IMG/VR virus record: IMGVR_UViG_3300036781_000300
Location: 1 to 29,844 of that record
Reading direction: 5' to 3' (one strand)
DNA: 29,844 nucleotides
Source of the DNA: a virus
Shown here: one piece after another, positions 1-8,161 of the stretch
How the letters are laid out: every line of letters begins with the position of its first letter
How positions within the stretch are numbered: position 1 is the stretch's first letter
Translations under genes and position numbers: made by a program
Notes under the pieces: generated by a model
What the model was told of the DNA's origin: nothing
Database searches by the model: none
What the model saw: the letters and a program-made list of their open reading frames with translations, nothing else

Positions 1-1835
1 CTTACGGTCACGATCGGAGTTCCCTTGCGGTAGGCGCCGATTGTGCCGCCCTCGCCACTGTTCTGAGTCACCGCGACCGTGCGGGTGGAGTCGTAGACGT
101 TGTCGAACTTGAGACCGTAGACCCCGTAGAACCGGCTCGACACGTCCGCCAGGGTTGGGTCGTACCACGGAGCCAGGGTGATGTCACCGAAGTTGGCCGG
201 GGTGGGAGGAGGAGCGGGAGGGTAGTTGGAGATGACGACCGTCACGTGCGAGATCATGACGCCGGACGCACCCCACGCCAGCGCGTTGTTGTACTGGGTC
301 TTCGTCGCGGCGATGTGGCCGATCGTCGGCTTGCCGTACTCGAGGGTGGCCTCCATGTCCGACTGGACTCCGGTGACGACATCCATGCCGAGGATCGTCC
401 AGTGAGACTCCTGGGCGGCGAGGGTGCCGTCGCCGATCGCGGCGGGGTAGGCGTAGCCCCACGACTTGTAGCCGCGCGCGGTCGCCTGGTCAGCCCAGTA
501 GAACGATCCGATTGGTCCCTTGGCGAGGAAGCGCGCGGGGCCTCCGTGCGAGTCTGTGTAGGCCAGGAGGTTGTTGATCTGGTCGGTTGTGTTGCGCTTG
601 GCATCCACGAGTAAGACCCGGTTGGCCAGGAGCGGGTGTTCCACGACGTCCTCGAGGCGGGCAATCGGCTCCCCGGTGATCGTGTTGGTGAGGCCCTTGA
701 GCGCGGCCCAGGTGGAGGTGGTGATGTCGGGCGCGTCAGGACCGAAGAGACGGGTTGGGGTGCGGTCCTCGGAGATGACCTGCACGCCGTCGACCGTCAT
801 CCACAGCGGTACCTCGAAGGCCAGGTGCCGGTTGTAAGCCGCCGAGTTCAGGTAGGCGATGAGCGAGCCCTCGGACCAGTCGAGCTCGGAGCCGCGATGG
901 GCCACCTGCATAGGGGCGTTTGCGGGGTTGAGGAACTGGTCGACGGTCGCGATCGGGGTCTGGTCGCCAGGCGTGTCGTCGCCCGACGCCGGGGTCGGGG
1001 GGATTGCGATCTGGAACGCCCAGCCGTTGGTGGCCTGGGAGTTCGGGTAGGTCGTGTCGATCTCCTGCGAGGCCTCGGCGTGGTCAACGCTCGAGGTCGA
1101 GATGTCGGTGGTAGTGATTGAGGAGCCGGAGGCAGCGGCGAAAAACCACTCTGTGGCGCCGGAGATCGAGGAGATGCCCGTCTCAGTCGCGGTCGTGCGC
1201 TCGAAGGAGAAGCCAACCACGAGTGAGTCGTCGGCTGGTCCGGTCAGCGACAGGGCCATGTTGACGGTGGAGGAGGTAGGAGCTGTGGTCCTCGCTTTGC
1301 CAACGCCGATGGTCCAGTTGGCCACCACGTCGCCGTTGCGCACCCAGAAGAGCGCGCCGTTGAGGAAGCGGGAGTTGGTGACGTTGAAGTTGTAGGAGGT
1401 CTCCCCGGCTCCGCGCTCCCGGGCGTAGATCTTGGTGAGCATCGTGCCAACCGTGCCCCAGCCCGGCTGGAGCTCGGTCCATCCCGTGTCGGCGGGGGTG
1501 ATGGTATCGCCCGAAGGCGCGTTCACGTGTACGACCGCGATGACCCAGTCGCCGACCGCGATTGGGTTGCCGCCTGTGGGGGAGGACGGCGAGAGGTTGA
1601 TCACCGTGTTGGCGGAGGCGGGGGCAGAGGAGAAGTATCCGATCGGGGCGGAGGGAACGGCGGGCGTACCCCCTGAGTCGTCTCCCGAGTCGTCCGACGC
1701 TGAGCCGAGGGCCGCCGCCAGTTCCGGGTAGGTGGGGCCGATGATCCAGGCCACCCCGGCCTGCTTCGTGAGAGCGGCGATGCGCGCGGAGTTGACGACC
1801 TCGACCCCGCCGTACTCGATGAACCCCTCGAACAT
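1..1835 (-). CDS. Minor tail protein with degenerate GDPD-like domain (3' end beyond window)
   Basis: This reading frame starts at ATG 1835, overlapping the tape-measure stop as TGATG, and stays open to base 1, so at least 611 residues are seen and the C-terminus is missing. A gene directly after the tape measure is normally a distal or minor tail protein. Residues 47-55 carry two DSG motifs. From residue 313 the protein reads like a glycerophosphodiester phosphodiesterase: AHRG with H313, then E341 and a TVDG turn, then a VLLVDAK strand. Compared with GlpQ from memory, the Asp of the E-x-D metal site is Pro343 and the second catalytic His is Glu356, with Asp357 kept. I infer a binding or altered activity rather than a normal hydrolase, perhaps toward glycerol-phosphate wall polymers. 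The family call is moderately secure; tail location rests on synteny. Confidence 0.8.
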   Translation of the reverse strand, partial: MFEGFIEYGGVEVVNSARIAALTKQAGVAWIIGPTYPELAAALGSASDDSGDDSGGTPAVPSAPIGYFSSAPASANTVINLSPSSPTGGNPIAVGDWVIAVVHVNAPSGDTITPADTGWTELQPGWGTVGTMLTKIYARERGAGETSYNFNVTNSRFLNGALFWVRNGDVVANWTIGVGKARTTAPTSSTVNMALSLTGPADDSLVVGFSFERTTATETGISSISGATEWFFAAASGSSITTTDISTSSVDHAEASQEIDTTYPNSQATNGWAFQIAIPPTPASGDDTPGDQTPIATVDQFLNPANAPMQVAHRGSELDWSEGSLIAYLNSAAYNRHLAFEVPLWMTVDGVQVISEDRTPTRLFGPDAPDITTSTWAALKGLTNTITGEPIARLEDVVEHPLLANRVLLVDAKRNTTDQINNLLAYTDSHGGPARFLAKGPIGSFYWADQATARGYKSWGYAYPAAIGDGTLAAQESHWTILGMDVVTGVQSDMEATLEYGKPTIGHIAATKTQYNNALAWGASGVMISHVTVVISNYPPAPPPTPANFGDITLAPWYDPTLADVSSRFYGVYGLKFDNVYDSTRTVAVTQNSGEGGTIGAYRKGTPIVTV

Positions 1836-4800
1836 CAGCCCAGCCCCACTTTCTCCGCCAGGCGGTTGACGAACTCCTGCGCGACCGCCTTCGGGTCAGC
1901 TCCAGGCGACTCGAAGTGGTTGTCGATCTGGGTGCCAGGACCACCGTCTCCGTTGCCTGAGGATGAGGCTACCCCAGTGTTGGCCGCTCTCTTGAGCGCG
2001 GAGACCGCGGCGGGGAAGGCCGACAGGACCGTCTGCAGCATCTTGTTCATGAGCCCTGTGTCGACGACTGACTCAGCCTTGCCCCCTTCGCCGAGGACCG
2101 CGAGCGTGCCACCCGGACGGGGAAGGACTGTACCGCCCTGGGCGAGGTGGGGCAGCGGGGCAACGTGGAGCTTCACAGCCCCGCCCGTGATGGCACCGGC
2201 CGCCGACGCGACCTTGTTCACTCCGGAGATGAAGCCGTTGATTAGGTCGATGATCCCGTTGATCCCGCCCTTGATGAACGACTGGATGCCACCCCAGATG
2301 TTCTGCACGACCGACTTGAGTCCGTTCCAGGTCTTCGACCACGCCGTGGAGATGAGGCCGGTGGCGGTCGAGATCACGGACTTGATCTTGTTGATCGGCC
2401 CCGAGACGATCGCCACGAACCCGGACCACAGGCTGGAGAAGAACGAGGAGACCCCGCCCCAGACCGACTTCCACCCGCTCGCGATAGCGCCGATGACAGC
2501 GGCGATGACAGCCTGCATCGTGTGGATGATCGGGGTGTAGAAGGCGACGAGTCCGTTCCAGATTCCCGCGAAGAAGCTCGAGATGCCGGACCAGGCCGCG
2601 TTCCAGGCGCTCGCGATGAGGCCGACGACGGTACCGATGAAGGTCTGGATGCCGAGGATAATCGGCGTGTAGAAGGCCACCATCTGGTTCCAGATGCCGA
2701 CGAAGAAGGACGAGATCGCGCCCCACACCGTGTTCCAGAGGGAGGAGATGAAGGTGAGCACCGCTGTGATCACGTTCTTGATCACGGTGAACTCGATGAT
2801 CGCGATCGACTCCATCAGCACCCAGATCGCCTGGAAGACGCGGAAGATCCCGGTCCAGAATCCGTTCCAGACCGCTAGGAAGGGCGCGAGGATCGGGGCG
2901 AGGAAGTTCGCAATCCCGGTCAGCACCCCGGAGATGAAGTTCGAGATGTTGGTGAAAACGGAGGTGATGAAGTCCCGGATCTGGCCGAAGTGGGAGATGA
3001 TGATGCCGAGCAGGGTCCAGTTCAGGAACAGGTTCACGATGAAGTTGAGCACGTTCTTGAAGACCGTCTCGATGCCGTTCCACACGGAAACGAAGAACGA
3101 GCCGATGGCCCCGAAGACGGCCTTCCCCACCGCCAGCATCCCGTTCCACGCGGTGGTGAGAAAGTTGACGATGTTCTGCCACACGGCCTTGCCGAGCTTG
3201 GTCTGGGTGAAGAAGTAGATCAGACCCGCCACGAGCGCGGCGATGGCGGTGATGATGATGCCGATCGGGTTGGCGTCCATCGCGATGTCGAAGGCGATCT
3301 GGGCGGCGGTCGCGATCTTCGAGATGACCTCGTAGGCCTCCAGCGCCAGGTTCCAGAGCTTGAAGGCGCCCACAATCGCGAGGATCGGCGCGGCCAGCGC
3401 GACGAGGATCGGGAGGAGCGGGGTGATGAAGGAAAGCACGGCGCCAACGGCGGTGCCTACCGGCACGAGCACTTTCGACAGGTTGAGGACGAGGGGAATT
3501 ACCGTGTTCAGCGCGCTCGACAGGAGCGGGCCGACCGCGGCCGCCACAGGCGCGATTGCCACCAGGAGCTGCCCGAGGACGGGCACGAGGGTACGGAGGG
3601 CGGTAGCGAAGACCGGTCCGAGGGCCGTGAGCACGGTGCCCGCGAGGGTGCCGATGATGCCGAGCTTTTCGGCGAAGACCGGCAGAAGCGGGATGATCGG
3701 CTGGATGAAGTTGAGGACACCAGCGAAGAACGCGCTCAGACCCGTCTTGAACACGGGAGCGGAGAGGGCCTTGGCCAGCCCGGAGAACAGGGAGCCGATG
3801 GTCTGCCCCGCCCCGGCGAGGAAGCCGGAGAGGATCGGCGCGAGACTCGCGAGCATGTTGCCGATAGGGGTGAGGGCCGACATCAGCCCCTGGGCGCCTA
3901 CCGACGCGCCCTTGAAGAACGTCGTCAGTGCCGTCTGGAACGCGGGGCTGTTGACGATCTTGCCGAGCATCGCCAGCGGGGTGAGCATGTTTTGGATGCC
4001 GGCAGCCTGGGCGGCGGTGCCGATCCCGGTGAGCACCTGGACGAGCGACTTCGCGGCGTTCCACACCAGCTGGAGGATGGCGCCGAGGTTCTGGAGGTCC
4101 TTGTTGAGGGCACCGGTCGCGATCGCGTTGGTCAGCCAGGTGTTGAAGGTGGCAGCGACCTGGGAGATCCAGTAGGCGATCTGCGGGAGCAGGCTCGTGC
4201 CGTAGACCCCGAGGTTGGCGAGAATCTGTGCGAAGGGCTTGGCGGCGGGCGCGAGCTGCTTTAGCCCGGCGACCATGTTGGAGAAGATCTTCGCCAGTGC
4301 CCCCGACCCTCCCAGACTGTCCTGGAAGTCGGCGATGAAGCCCCCGAGGAAGGAGCCGAGCTCGGCGGAGACCGCCCCCAGGCCTTTCTTCGCGATGGGG
4401 AGCATGCCGTTGAAGAACGACTCCACCGGCTTCTGCGCCTTGGCCCAGAAGTTGTTGGAGATGACGTTCTGGAGCACTTTGTACTGGGTGACGGCGGCCT
4501 TGATGGCGGGCGGCGCGCCCTTGATCGCGAAGGTGACGATGGCGACGGAGGTGGCGACCGAGGCAAGGAGGCCTGGGTAGGCGAGGAGCGCGGCGCCAAA
4601 GCCGGAGACAGCCGGGAGCACAGTGAGCAGAGTGCTCCCCAGACCGCCGAGCGTGTCGAGCGCCACAGCGCCCAGCGAGCCGAAGGCCGCCGTCATCTGC
4701 GCGATCTTCGGCAGGTTGGAGAAGAACCCCGTCAGGAGTTCTCCGAAGTGCTCGAACCCTCCGGAGAGGGCGGTGATGCCGGTGAGAGCCTTGAGCTTGA

Positions 4801-5122
4801 TCGCGGCTTTGGCCAGAGCTTCATCCCGGATGTTGACTCCGAGACTGATGGCTTTGAGCGACTGCTCCTTGATCCAGACGTCCAGGCCCGCCGAGGCTAG
4901 GGCCGTGTCGACCTTGGTGCGGATGTCCAGGGCCTTGGCCGAGGCCTTCTTCACCCAGGCGGAGAGGTCCACGTTGGCGGCCGCTGTCTGCAGGGCGATC
5001 GCGATCTTCGCCTGGAGCTTCTTCGACATCTCGTCGAGCTTGGCCTTGAGGCGGGCCTCGAAGGAGGTGGTGTCCGCGACGACGTCGACGGAGACATCGC
5101 CGATGTCGTTGTCAGTCGCCAT
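1835..5122 (-). CDS. Tape measure protein
   Basis: The 1095-residue protein sets tail length and is threaded through the tail tube; at about 0.15 nm per residue it predicts a tail near 160 nm. ATG 5122 follows a strong purine-rich ribosome site (GGGAGGAGG). The N-terminus is Ala/Lys-rich and helical. Residues from about 120 to 650 contain long hydrophobic stretches typical of tape measures. From about 790 to 960 there are Trp-rich near-repeats of about 45 residues built around SSFF-GIWN-AFYTPII. The C-terminal end is Gly/Ser-rich followed by a short helix. It follows the tail assembly chaperones and precedes a minor tail gene, which is the usual order. No peptidase or lysozyme motif was seen. 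Identity is based on length, composition and position, which together are strong. Confidence 0.95.
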   Translation of the reverse strand: MATDNDIGDVSVDVVADTTSFEARLKAKLDEMSKKLQAKIAIALQTAAANVDLSAWVKKASAKALDIRTKVDTALASAGLDVWIKEQSLKAISLGVNIRDEALAKAAIKLKALTGITALSGGFEHFGELLTGFFSNLPKIAQMTAAFGSLGAVALDTLGGLGSTLLTVLPAVSGFGAALLAYPGLLASVATSVAIVTFAIKGAPPAIKAAVTQYKVLQNVISNNFWAKAQKPVESFFNGMLPIAKKGLGAVSAELGSFLGGFIADFQDSLGGSGALAKIFSNMVAGLKQLAPAAKPFAQILANLGVYGTSLLPQIAYWISQVAATFNTWLTNAIATGALNKDLQNLGAILQLVWNAAKSLVQVLTGIGTAAQAAGIQNMLTPLAMLGKIVNSPAFQTALTTFFKGASVGAQGLMSALTPIGNMLASLAPILSGFLAGAGQTIGSLFSGLAKALSAPVFKTGLSAFFAGVLNFIQPIIPLLPVFAEKLGIIGTLAGTVLTALGPVFATALRTLVPVLGQLLVAIAPVAAAVGPLLSSALNTVIPLVLNLSKVLVPVGTAVGAVLSFITPLLPILVALAAPILAIVGAFKLWNLALEAYEVISKIATAAQIAFDIAMDANPIGIIITAIAALVAGLIYFFTQTKLGKAVWQNIVNFLTTAWNGMLAVGKAVFGAIGSFFVSVWNGIETVFKNVLNFIVNLFLNWTLLGIIISHFGQIRDFITSVFTNISNFISGVLTGIANFLAPILAPFLAVWNGFWTGIFRVFQAIWVLMESIAIIEFTVIKNVITAVLTFISSLWNTVWGAISSFFVGIWNQMVAFYTPIILGIQTFIGTVVGLIASAWNAAWSGISSFFAGIWNGLVAFYTPIIHTMQAVIAAVIGAIASGWKSVWGGVSSFFSSLWSGFVAIVSGPINKIKSVISTATGLISTAWSKTWNGLKSVVQNIWGGIQSFIKGGINGIIDLINGFISGVNKVASAAGAITGGAVKLHVAPLPHLAQGGTVLPRPGGTLAVLGEGGKAESVVDTGLMNKMLQTVLSAFPAAVSALKRAANTGVASSSGNGDGGPGTQIDNHFESPGADPKAVAQEFVNRLAEKVGLG

Positions 5123-5212
5123 GATCCCGCCTCCTCCCTCGTCCTGCGGAGTCTCACGCGGGCGTTCTAACCCACGATGTGTGCGAGGCGGAGATCACGG
5201 CTCGGGTGCATC

Positions 5213-5844
5213 TTACTTCTTTGGGGCGCTCCCACCCATACTCGTTTTCAGCGCGGCGAAAGAGTTGCCCTCGTTCTGGCTGGACCAGGGCGAGCGCGGG
5301 TCGTTGACGATGGTGCCGCGGGCGGGTCGCCACAGCTGGGCGCGGAGCTTGTCCTTGTCCTTCTCGTCGGCGTTGTTGGTGAGCATCCACCAGACGAAGT
5401 TGGCGAAGCGGGCGAGGTCCATCTCCTGGAGGTGTGGCATGTTGTGCGCCACGGCGTAGCCGTCGAGGTCCGCCCACTGGTCCTGGGCGGTGGAGACGAG
5501 CCTCGCGACTACGAAGTAGGGTTTCCCGTTGCCTCTTCGGTCAGCTTGTCGATGATCTCGAAGATGTGGTCGAGGTCGAGGTCGTCCTCGGGGTCCTCGA
5601 GCCGCTCCTGGATCTGCGGGGCGACCTTCGCGCCGAACATCAGCTGGATGATCGTGTCGAAGTCACGCCCCATCTTCTCGGCGTCGCCGGACGACTTGTC
5701 GCCCTTCTTGCCCGAGTGGCGGGAGATCGCGAGGAGGAGGGCGGTCTTCGGTGTCTTGACCTGGTAGACCGTGCCGAGCAGGTCGACTCCGACTGGCTTC
5801 TTCGGAGTGGCGGAGATGTGGATTACGGGAGCGGAAGGTGACAT
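5213..5844 (-). CDS. Tail assembly chaperone G-T fusion made by -1 frameshift
   Basis: The long form begins at ATG 5844, shifts back one base on the heptamer GGGAAAC (5527 to 5521) and continues in the -1 frame to the stop at 5213. That gives 108 upstream residues plus 102 more, about 210 in all. The downstream frame is open right through the shift site and has only a GTG at 5452 with no convincing ribosome site, so it is best read as the T extension. Siphophage G/T chaperones bind the tape measure and recruit tail tube subunits, and are not in the mature virion. Sitting just before the tape measure supports this. The G-GGA-AAC phase is exactly right for tandem -1 slippage. Confidence 0.88.
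5509..5844 (-). CDS. Tail assembly chaperone, short form (G)
   Basis: This 111-residue product ends at TAG four codons after the slippery heptamer. It has a helical, acidic C-terminal half with an EDPEDDLDLD stretch, as in other actinophage first chaperones. ATG 5844 has no Shine-Dalgarno; instead TATGAT lies so that six bases (CACCCC) separate it from the ATG, which fits a leaderless transcript. A 27-base gap separates it from the gp10-like gene upstream. The role (binding the tape measure before tube assembly) is inferred from position and from the frameshift signal, which is the hallmark of this gene pair. Confidence 0.88.
   Translation of the reverse strand: MSPSAPVIHISATPKKPVGVDLLGTVYQVKTPKTALLLAISRHSGKKGDKSSGDAEKMGRDFDTIIQLMFGAKVAPQIQERLEDPEDDLDLDHIFEIIDKLTEEATGNPTS
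5521..5527 (-). other. Programmed -1 ribosomal frameshift site GGGAAAC
   Basis: On the minus strand the heptamer reads G GGA AAC in the frame of the upstream chaperone, matching X-XXY-YYZ. The zero-frame stop is nine bases past it, after CCT ACT TCG, and the -1 frame then stays open for 102 codons. No clear downstream pseudoknot was worked out. Confidence 0.85.
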
Positions 5845-5850
5845 GGGGTG

Positions 5851-5856
5851 ATCATA
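5851..5856 (-). promoter_or_regulatory. -10-like TATGAT, possible leaderless promoter for the tail chaperone
   Basis: TATGAT (5 of 6 to TATAAT) ends seven positions before ATG 5844, so initiation would fall on the A of ATG. The block TATGATCACCCCATGTC is nearly the same as the one before the gene at 6309. No clear -35 is seen. Confidence 0.45.
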
Positions 5857-5871
5857 TAGCTCGAGGGGCCC

Positions 5872-6309
5872 TCACGCGAGCGCACCTCCTGGGAGGAAGT
5901 CCACCGCCCGAGTCTTTGCCGCGGCGTTGCGAAGGAAGTTACCCGGCTTCACGCCTCGCACCCGCTTGGCGAAGACGAAGGAGTTGGAGCCCTTGGGCTT
6001 GAACACGAGGAACTGCGCCTTCTTCGGGTAGATGAACCCGATGCCCGGGGCCTCCTTTGGTGTTCCCAGTTCCTGGTAGGGGAAGTGGGCGGAGGTGTTA
6101 TAGACCTTGTACGTCGGCCGGCCCGGCGCCTTGGTCACCTTCTTCACCTTGAACCCCGACATCATCTCGCCGGTGTCGTAGCGTCCTTGGCCGATGACCG
6201 AGGCACGTGCGCGGAGGGCGATTCTCTGGGCGGCGCGGTAGGCGGCCTTGTCGGCGAGATCGCGCACCACCACGTTCAGCTTGTTGGAGTCGATGTTGGT
6301 GCCGGACAT
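5872..6309 (-). CDS. HK97 gp10-like neck / head-tail joining protein
   Basis: The 145-residue basic protein looks like the HK97 gp10 family. It has an N-terminal helix rich in Ala/Arg (residues 16-38), then RYDTGEM, the SGFKVKKV strand, a YKVYNTSAHFPYQELGT segment (HK97 gp10 members have a similar Y-x-x-x-x-E-xGT), and a basic C-terminal stretch. Proteins of this family sit at the head-tail interface or help complete the tail. It is the first gene after a 475-base non-coding region and comes before the chaperone pair, which is the usual place. The ATG start has no Shine-Dalgarno, but TACGAT lies six bases upstream. Confidence 0.82.
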   Translation of the reverse strand: MSGTNIDSNKLNVVVRDLADKAAYRAAQRIALRARASVIGQGRYDTGEMMSGFKVKKVTKAPGRPTYKVYNTSAHFPYQELGTPKEAPGIGFIYPKKAQFLVFKPKGSNSFVFAKRVRGVKPGNFLRNAAAKTRAVDFLPGGALA

Positions 6310-6315
6310 GGGGCG

Positions 6316-6321
6316 ATCGTA
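6316..6321 (-). promoter_or_regulatory. -10-like TACGAT, possible leaderless promoter for the gp10-like gene
   Basis: TACGAT ends six bases before ATG 6309 and no ribosome site is present. The string TACGATCGCCCCATGTC differs from the one at 5844 at only two positions. Confidence 0.42.
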
Positions 6322-6373
6322 CAGCGGCGGGAGGGAGAAACAGCCCAGATCTCCCGCACCTGGCTAAAACCGT

Positions 6374-6391
6374 TTATCGGCGCGCCGATAA
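6374..6391. repeat. 18-bp perfect palindrome
   Basis: TTATCGGCGCGCCGATAA equals its own reverse complement. A TTTT run follows on the plus strand, but there is no plus-strand gene for it to terminate. It could be a dimeric protein binding site upstream of the tail operon. Confidence 0.6.
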
Positions 6392-6446
6392 TTTTATGCG
6401 GAAGGCCAAATTCTTGGCTACCACGGAGTTTCGACACAGAAAACCC

Positions 6447-6606
6447 AATAAATCGACCCTCGGGTATCGCAACGGAAACAGCCCAAAAACCGCCTAGACG
6501 CTCGGCTGTATGGGGTATTTTTTGATTTATTGATTAATTGGTGTTTTAGGGTTTCTACGGAGTAGAAACCTAAAACCCGATTATTAGATAAATCAAAAAT
6601 TACCCC
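6447..6606 (-). repeat. Structured non-coding element A
   Basis: Bases 6512-6606 form a long imperfect inverted repeat of about 45 bases per arm. The outer arms are GGGGTA-TTTTTGATTTAT and its complement; the inner arms are GTTTTAGGGTTTCTA and TAGAAACC-TAAAAC around a five-base loop. On the plus strand, AATAAATCGAC (6447) and CCGCCTA (6490) precede it. The same blocks in the same order and orientation occur at 27630-27770 (element B), with 22 bases between the start of CCGCCTA and the start of GGGGTA in both copies. There is no T-run after the stem on the minus strand, so it is not an ordinary terminator. Function is unknown; leader, protein binding site or replication element are possible. 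Confidence 0.75.
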
Positions 6607-6784
6607 AGCGGCGTCCGGCGAAACATACGTTAGAAATATGTCTCTATTCGAGACCGGGAGGATGGCCTCCGTGGAATCGCCTCCCGCGCGAGCGAGACTA
6701 GGCGCTCCCGGGCGACCGGGGCCTGGAGGGTACAAACTCCCGCGGCGGAGGAGTTCGGGCCTGTACGAGGCGCCTACGGCCGCG

Positions 6785-7288
6785 TTACTCGCCGCACGGG
6801 GTGCTGTCGAGCTTGGTGTAGAACTGCCAGCTCATCCCCATGCACCCGCCGTTAGGGCCCAGCGCCTCGAAGCCGTTGACGTCGTCCACGAAGTCCCGGG
6901 TGGTCATCGCCTGGAGGATGATCCTCATGTCCGACAGCGAGAGGGAGCCGTTGGCGCCGATGCGCTCGGCCGAGGGTGGCGCGCCGGCGTTGTTCTGGAC
7001 CGCCGCACAGCGCAGGAGGGTGACCTCGACGGTTGCCGTCCAGTAGTCGATCGAGCACGGCGTCATCTGCGCCTGCTTCGTCGTGTGCGAGTAGTGCGGC
7101 ACCATGTTGGCCAGCCTCGCGGTCAGCTGACCGCCGTTGCAGCACTGGTCCCAGACGATGGACTCCCCGGGCACGACGTTGATCACCCTCGAGGGGACGT
7201 CTGAGTCAGCAGCCGTGAGCATAGCGACGATGGTGTCGAGGACCTCCGTCATCCGTTCCTCGAGAAGGACCTCCATCGGGTCGACCAT
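6785..7288 (-). CDS. Head-to-tail connector protein (probable neck / tail terminator)
   Basis: The 167-residue protein has the pattern I recognise from actinophage connector genes next to the adaptor: a helical N-terminus with LL..RM..VLDTI, P-SRVINVVPGESIVWDQC, GQLTARL, an acid-and-Cys core with LLRCAAVQNN, and a GPNGGCMGMSW turn near the C-terminus. Five Cys residues are spread through it. It starts two bases after the adaptor's TAG, and an AG-rich stretch (GAGGCGG) about 11 bases upstream of the ATG may serve as ribosome site. It likely sits between portal ring and tail tube. Which ring it forms (stopper or terminator) cannot be told from sequence alone. Confidence 0.72.
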   Translation of the reverse strand: MVDPMEVLLEERMTEVLDTIVAMLTAADSDVPSRVINVVPGESIVWDQCCNGGQLTARLANMVPHYSHTTKQAQMTPCSIDYWTATVEVTLLRCAAVQNNAGAPPSAERIGANGSLSLSDMRIILQAMTTRDFVDDVNGFEALGPNGGCMGMSWQFYTKLDSTPCGE

Positions 7289-7290
7289 TT

Positions 7291-8157
7291 CTACCGCCTC
7301 GAGCCGACGGACCAGCCGGCGCCCATGCCGCGGCGTGTCTCCGGCGAGGAGACTCCGACGTAGTCACGCGGGGTGGTCACCGAGCCGATCCAGGAGTCGA
7401 TGGTGAAGATCCCGGTTCGCCCGTCCTGGGCGTCCTGGAAGGTGGTCTGCACGATGTCCATCGACACGCCCTGGCGGGTGACGGACTGGACGCGCGAAGG
7501 CAGGGCGCAGTCGCCGTCCCCGCTCATGGCCTTGGCTAGCTCGCACGCGAGCAGTCCCGCGGCGAGCTGACCACCCATCGGAACCGGTACCCCGTGGTCG
7601 AAGTCGATGGTCCAGGTGTTCGGCGTTCCGATCGAGGCGTAGAGGTCCTGGCGGGTGGGCCACGACTGTCCATCCTGGCGAATGAGGGTATGGCCGTTGT
7701 CGACGCGGTAGGCACTCGGGTCGAGGAGGAGACCTCCGATGTCGATTGCGTTGACGTCCTGGACCGGACCAGGGAGGTGGATGGCGCGCGGATCGGCGTG
7801 CGAGCACACCAGCATGCCGCACTCGCCACAGCGGAACTCGAGCCAGGAGCCACCGAAGCCCAGGAGCGGGAGGAAACCATATCCCGGGATCGAGCCCAGA
7901 TCGTAGTACGCCGCGGGCGGGCCGAGCCCCTCGAAGGTGGATGGACGCCAGGGTGTCTTCACACGGGTGGGGCGGACGATCTCGCGCCTCGAGCCGAAGA
8001 TGCGGTTGGTCCAGTTCCAGAGGAGGTTGGCTGCCATCTCTTCGCAGTCGGCCTGGAGGGTGTTGCCGGAGTCGCCTGAATCGTCGCTGTCGGTGAATAC
8101 CGAACAGCCGGTGCCCACATAGGACACCGGCCATTCGCCTGACTCGAAGTAGACCAC
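7291..8157 (-). CDS. Head-to-tail adaptor protein
   Basis: The 288-residue protein follows the actinophage adaptor pattern: CGECG...C (residues about 111-118), LPGPVQDVNAIDIGG, YRVDNGHTLIRQDGQSWP, then the helical LAAGLLACELAKA followed by CALPSRVQSVTRQGVSMD and TGIFTIDSWI. Adaptors dock on the portal and form the first neck ring. Residues about 22-32 carry SDDSGDSG, an acidic DSG insert also found in other structural proteins of this phage. The GTG start at 8157 lacks a good ribosome site; TAGGCT lies six bases upstream, though it overlaps the preceding stop codon. Spacing to neighbours is 4 and 2 bases. Confidence 0.82.
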   Translation of the reverse strand: MVYFESGEWPVSYVGTGCSVFTDSDDSGDSGNTLQADCEEMAANLLWNWTNRIFGSRREIVRPTRVKTPWRPSTFEGLGPPAAYYDLGSIPGYGFLPLLGFGGSWLEFRCGECGMLVCSHADPRAIHLPGPVQDVNAIDIGGLLLDPSAYRVDNGHTLIRQDGQSWPTRQDLYASIGTPNTWTIDFDHGVPVPMGGQLAAGLLACELAKAMSGDGDCALPSRVQSVTRQGVSMDIVQTTFQDAQDGRTGIFTIDSWIGSVTTPRDYVGVSSPETRRGMGAGWSVGSRR

Positions 8158-8161
8158 GTGG

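Larger units (their letters stand above)
6310..6784. other. AT-rich intergenic region between connector and tail modules
   Basis: This 475-base stretch has no convincing gene. The part from about 6360 to 6650 is strikingly AT-rich compared with its neighbours. It holds an 18-base perfect palindrome (6374-6391), a short hairpin of GCCAA and TTGGC (6406-6419) and structured element A (6447-6606). The rest, 6650-6784, is GC-rich and nothing clear was seen there. The tail operon begins at its low-coordinate end, so it probably carries that operon's promoter or leader. Confidence 0.6.

Noticed and set aside
2073-4264. Long ORFs of several hundred codons inside the tape measure gene (minus-strand out-of-frame and plus-strand antisense)
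   Set aside because: Arg/His/Asp- or Glu/Gly/Arg-rich products typical of shadow frames in GC-rich genes; the tape measure frame is clearly real.
6418-6735. 105-codon minus-strand ORF across element A
   Set aside because: It runs through the inverted repeat, has no ribosome site, and its product is low-quality and without pattern; the region is better read as non-coding.
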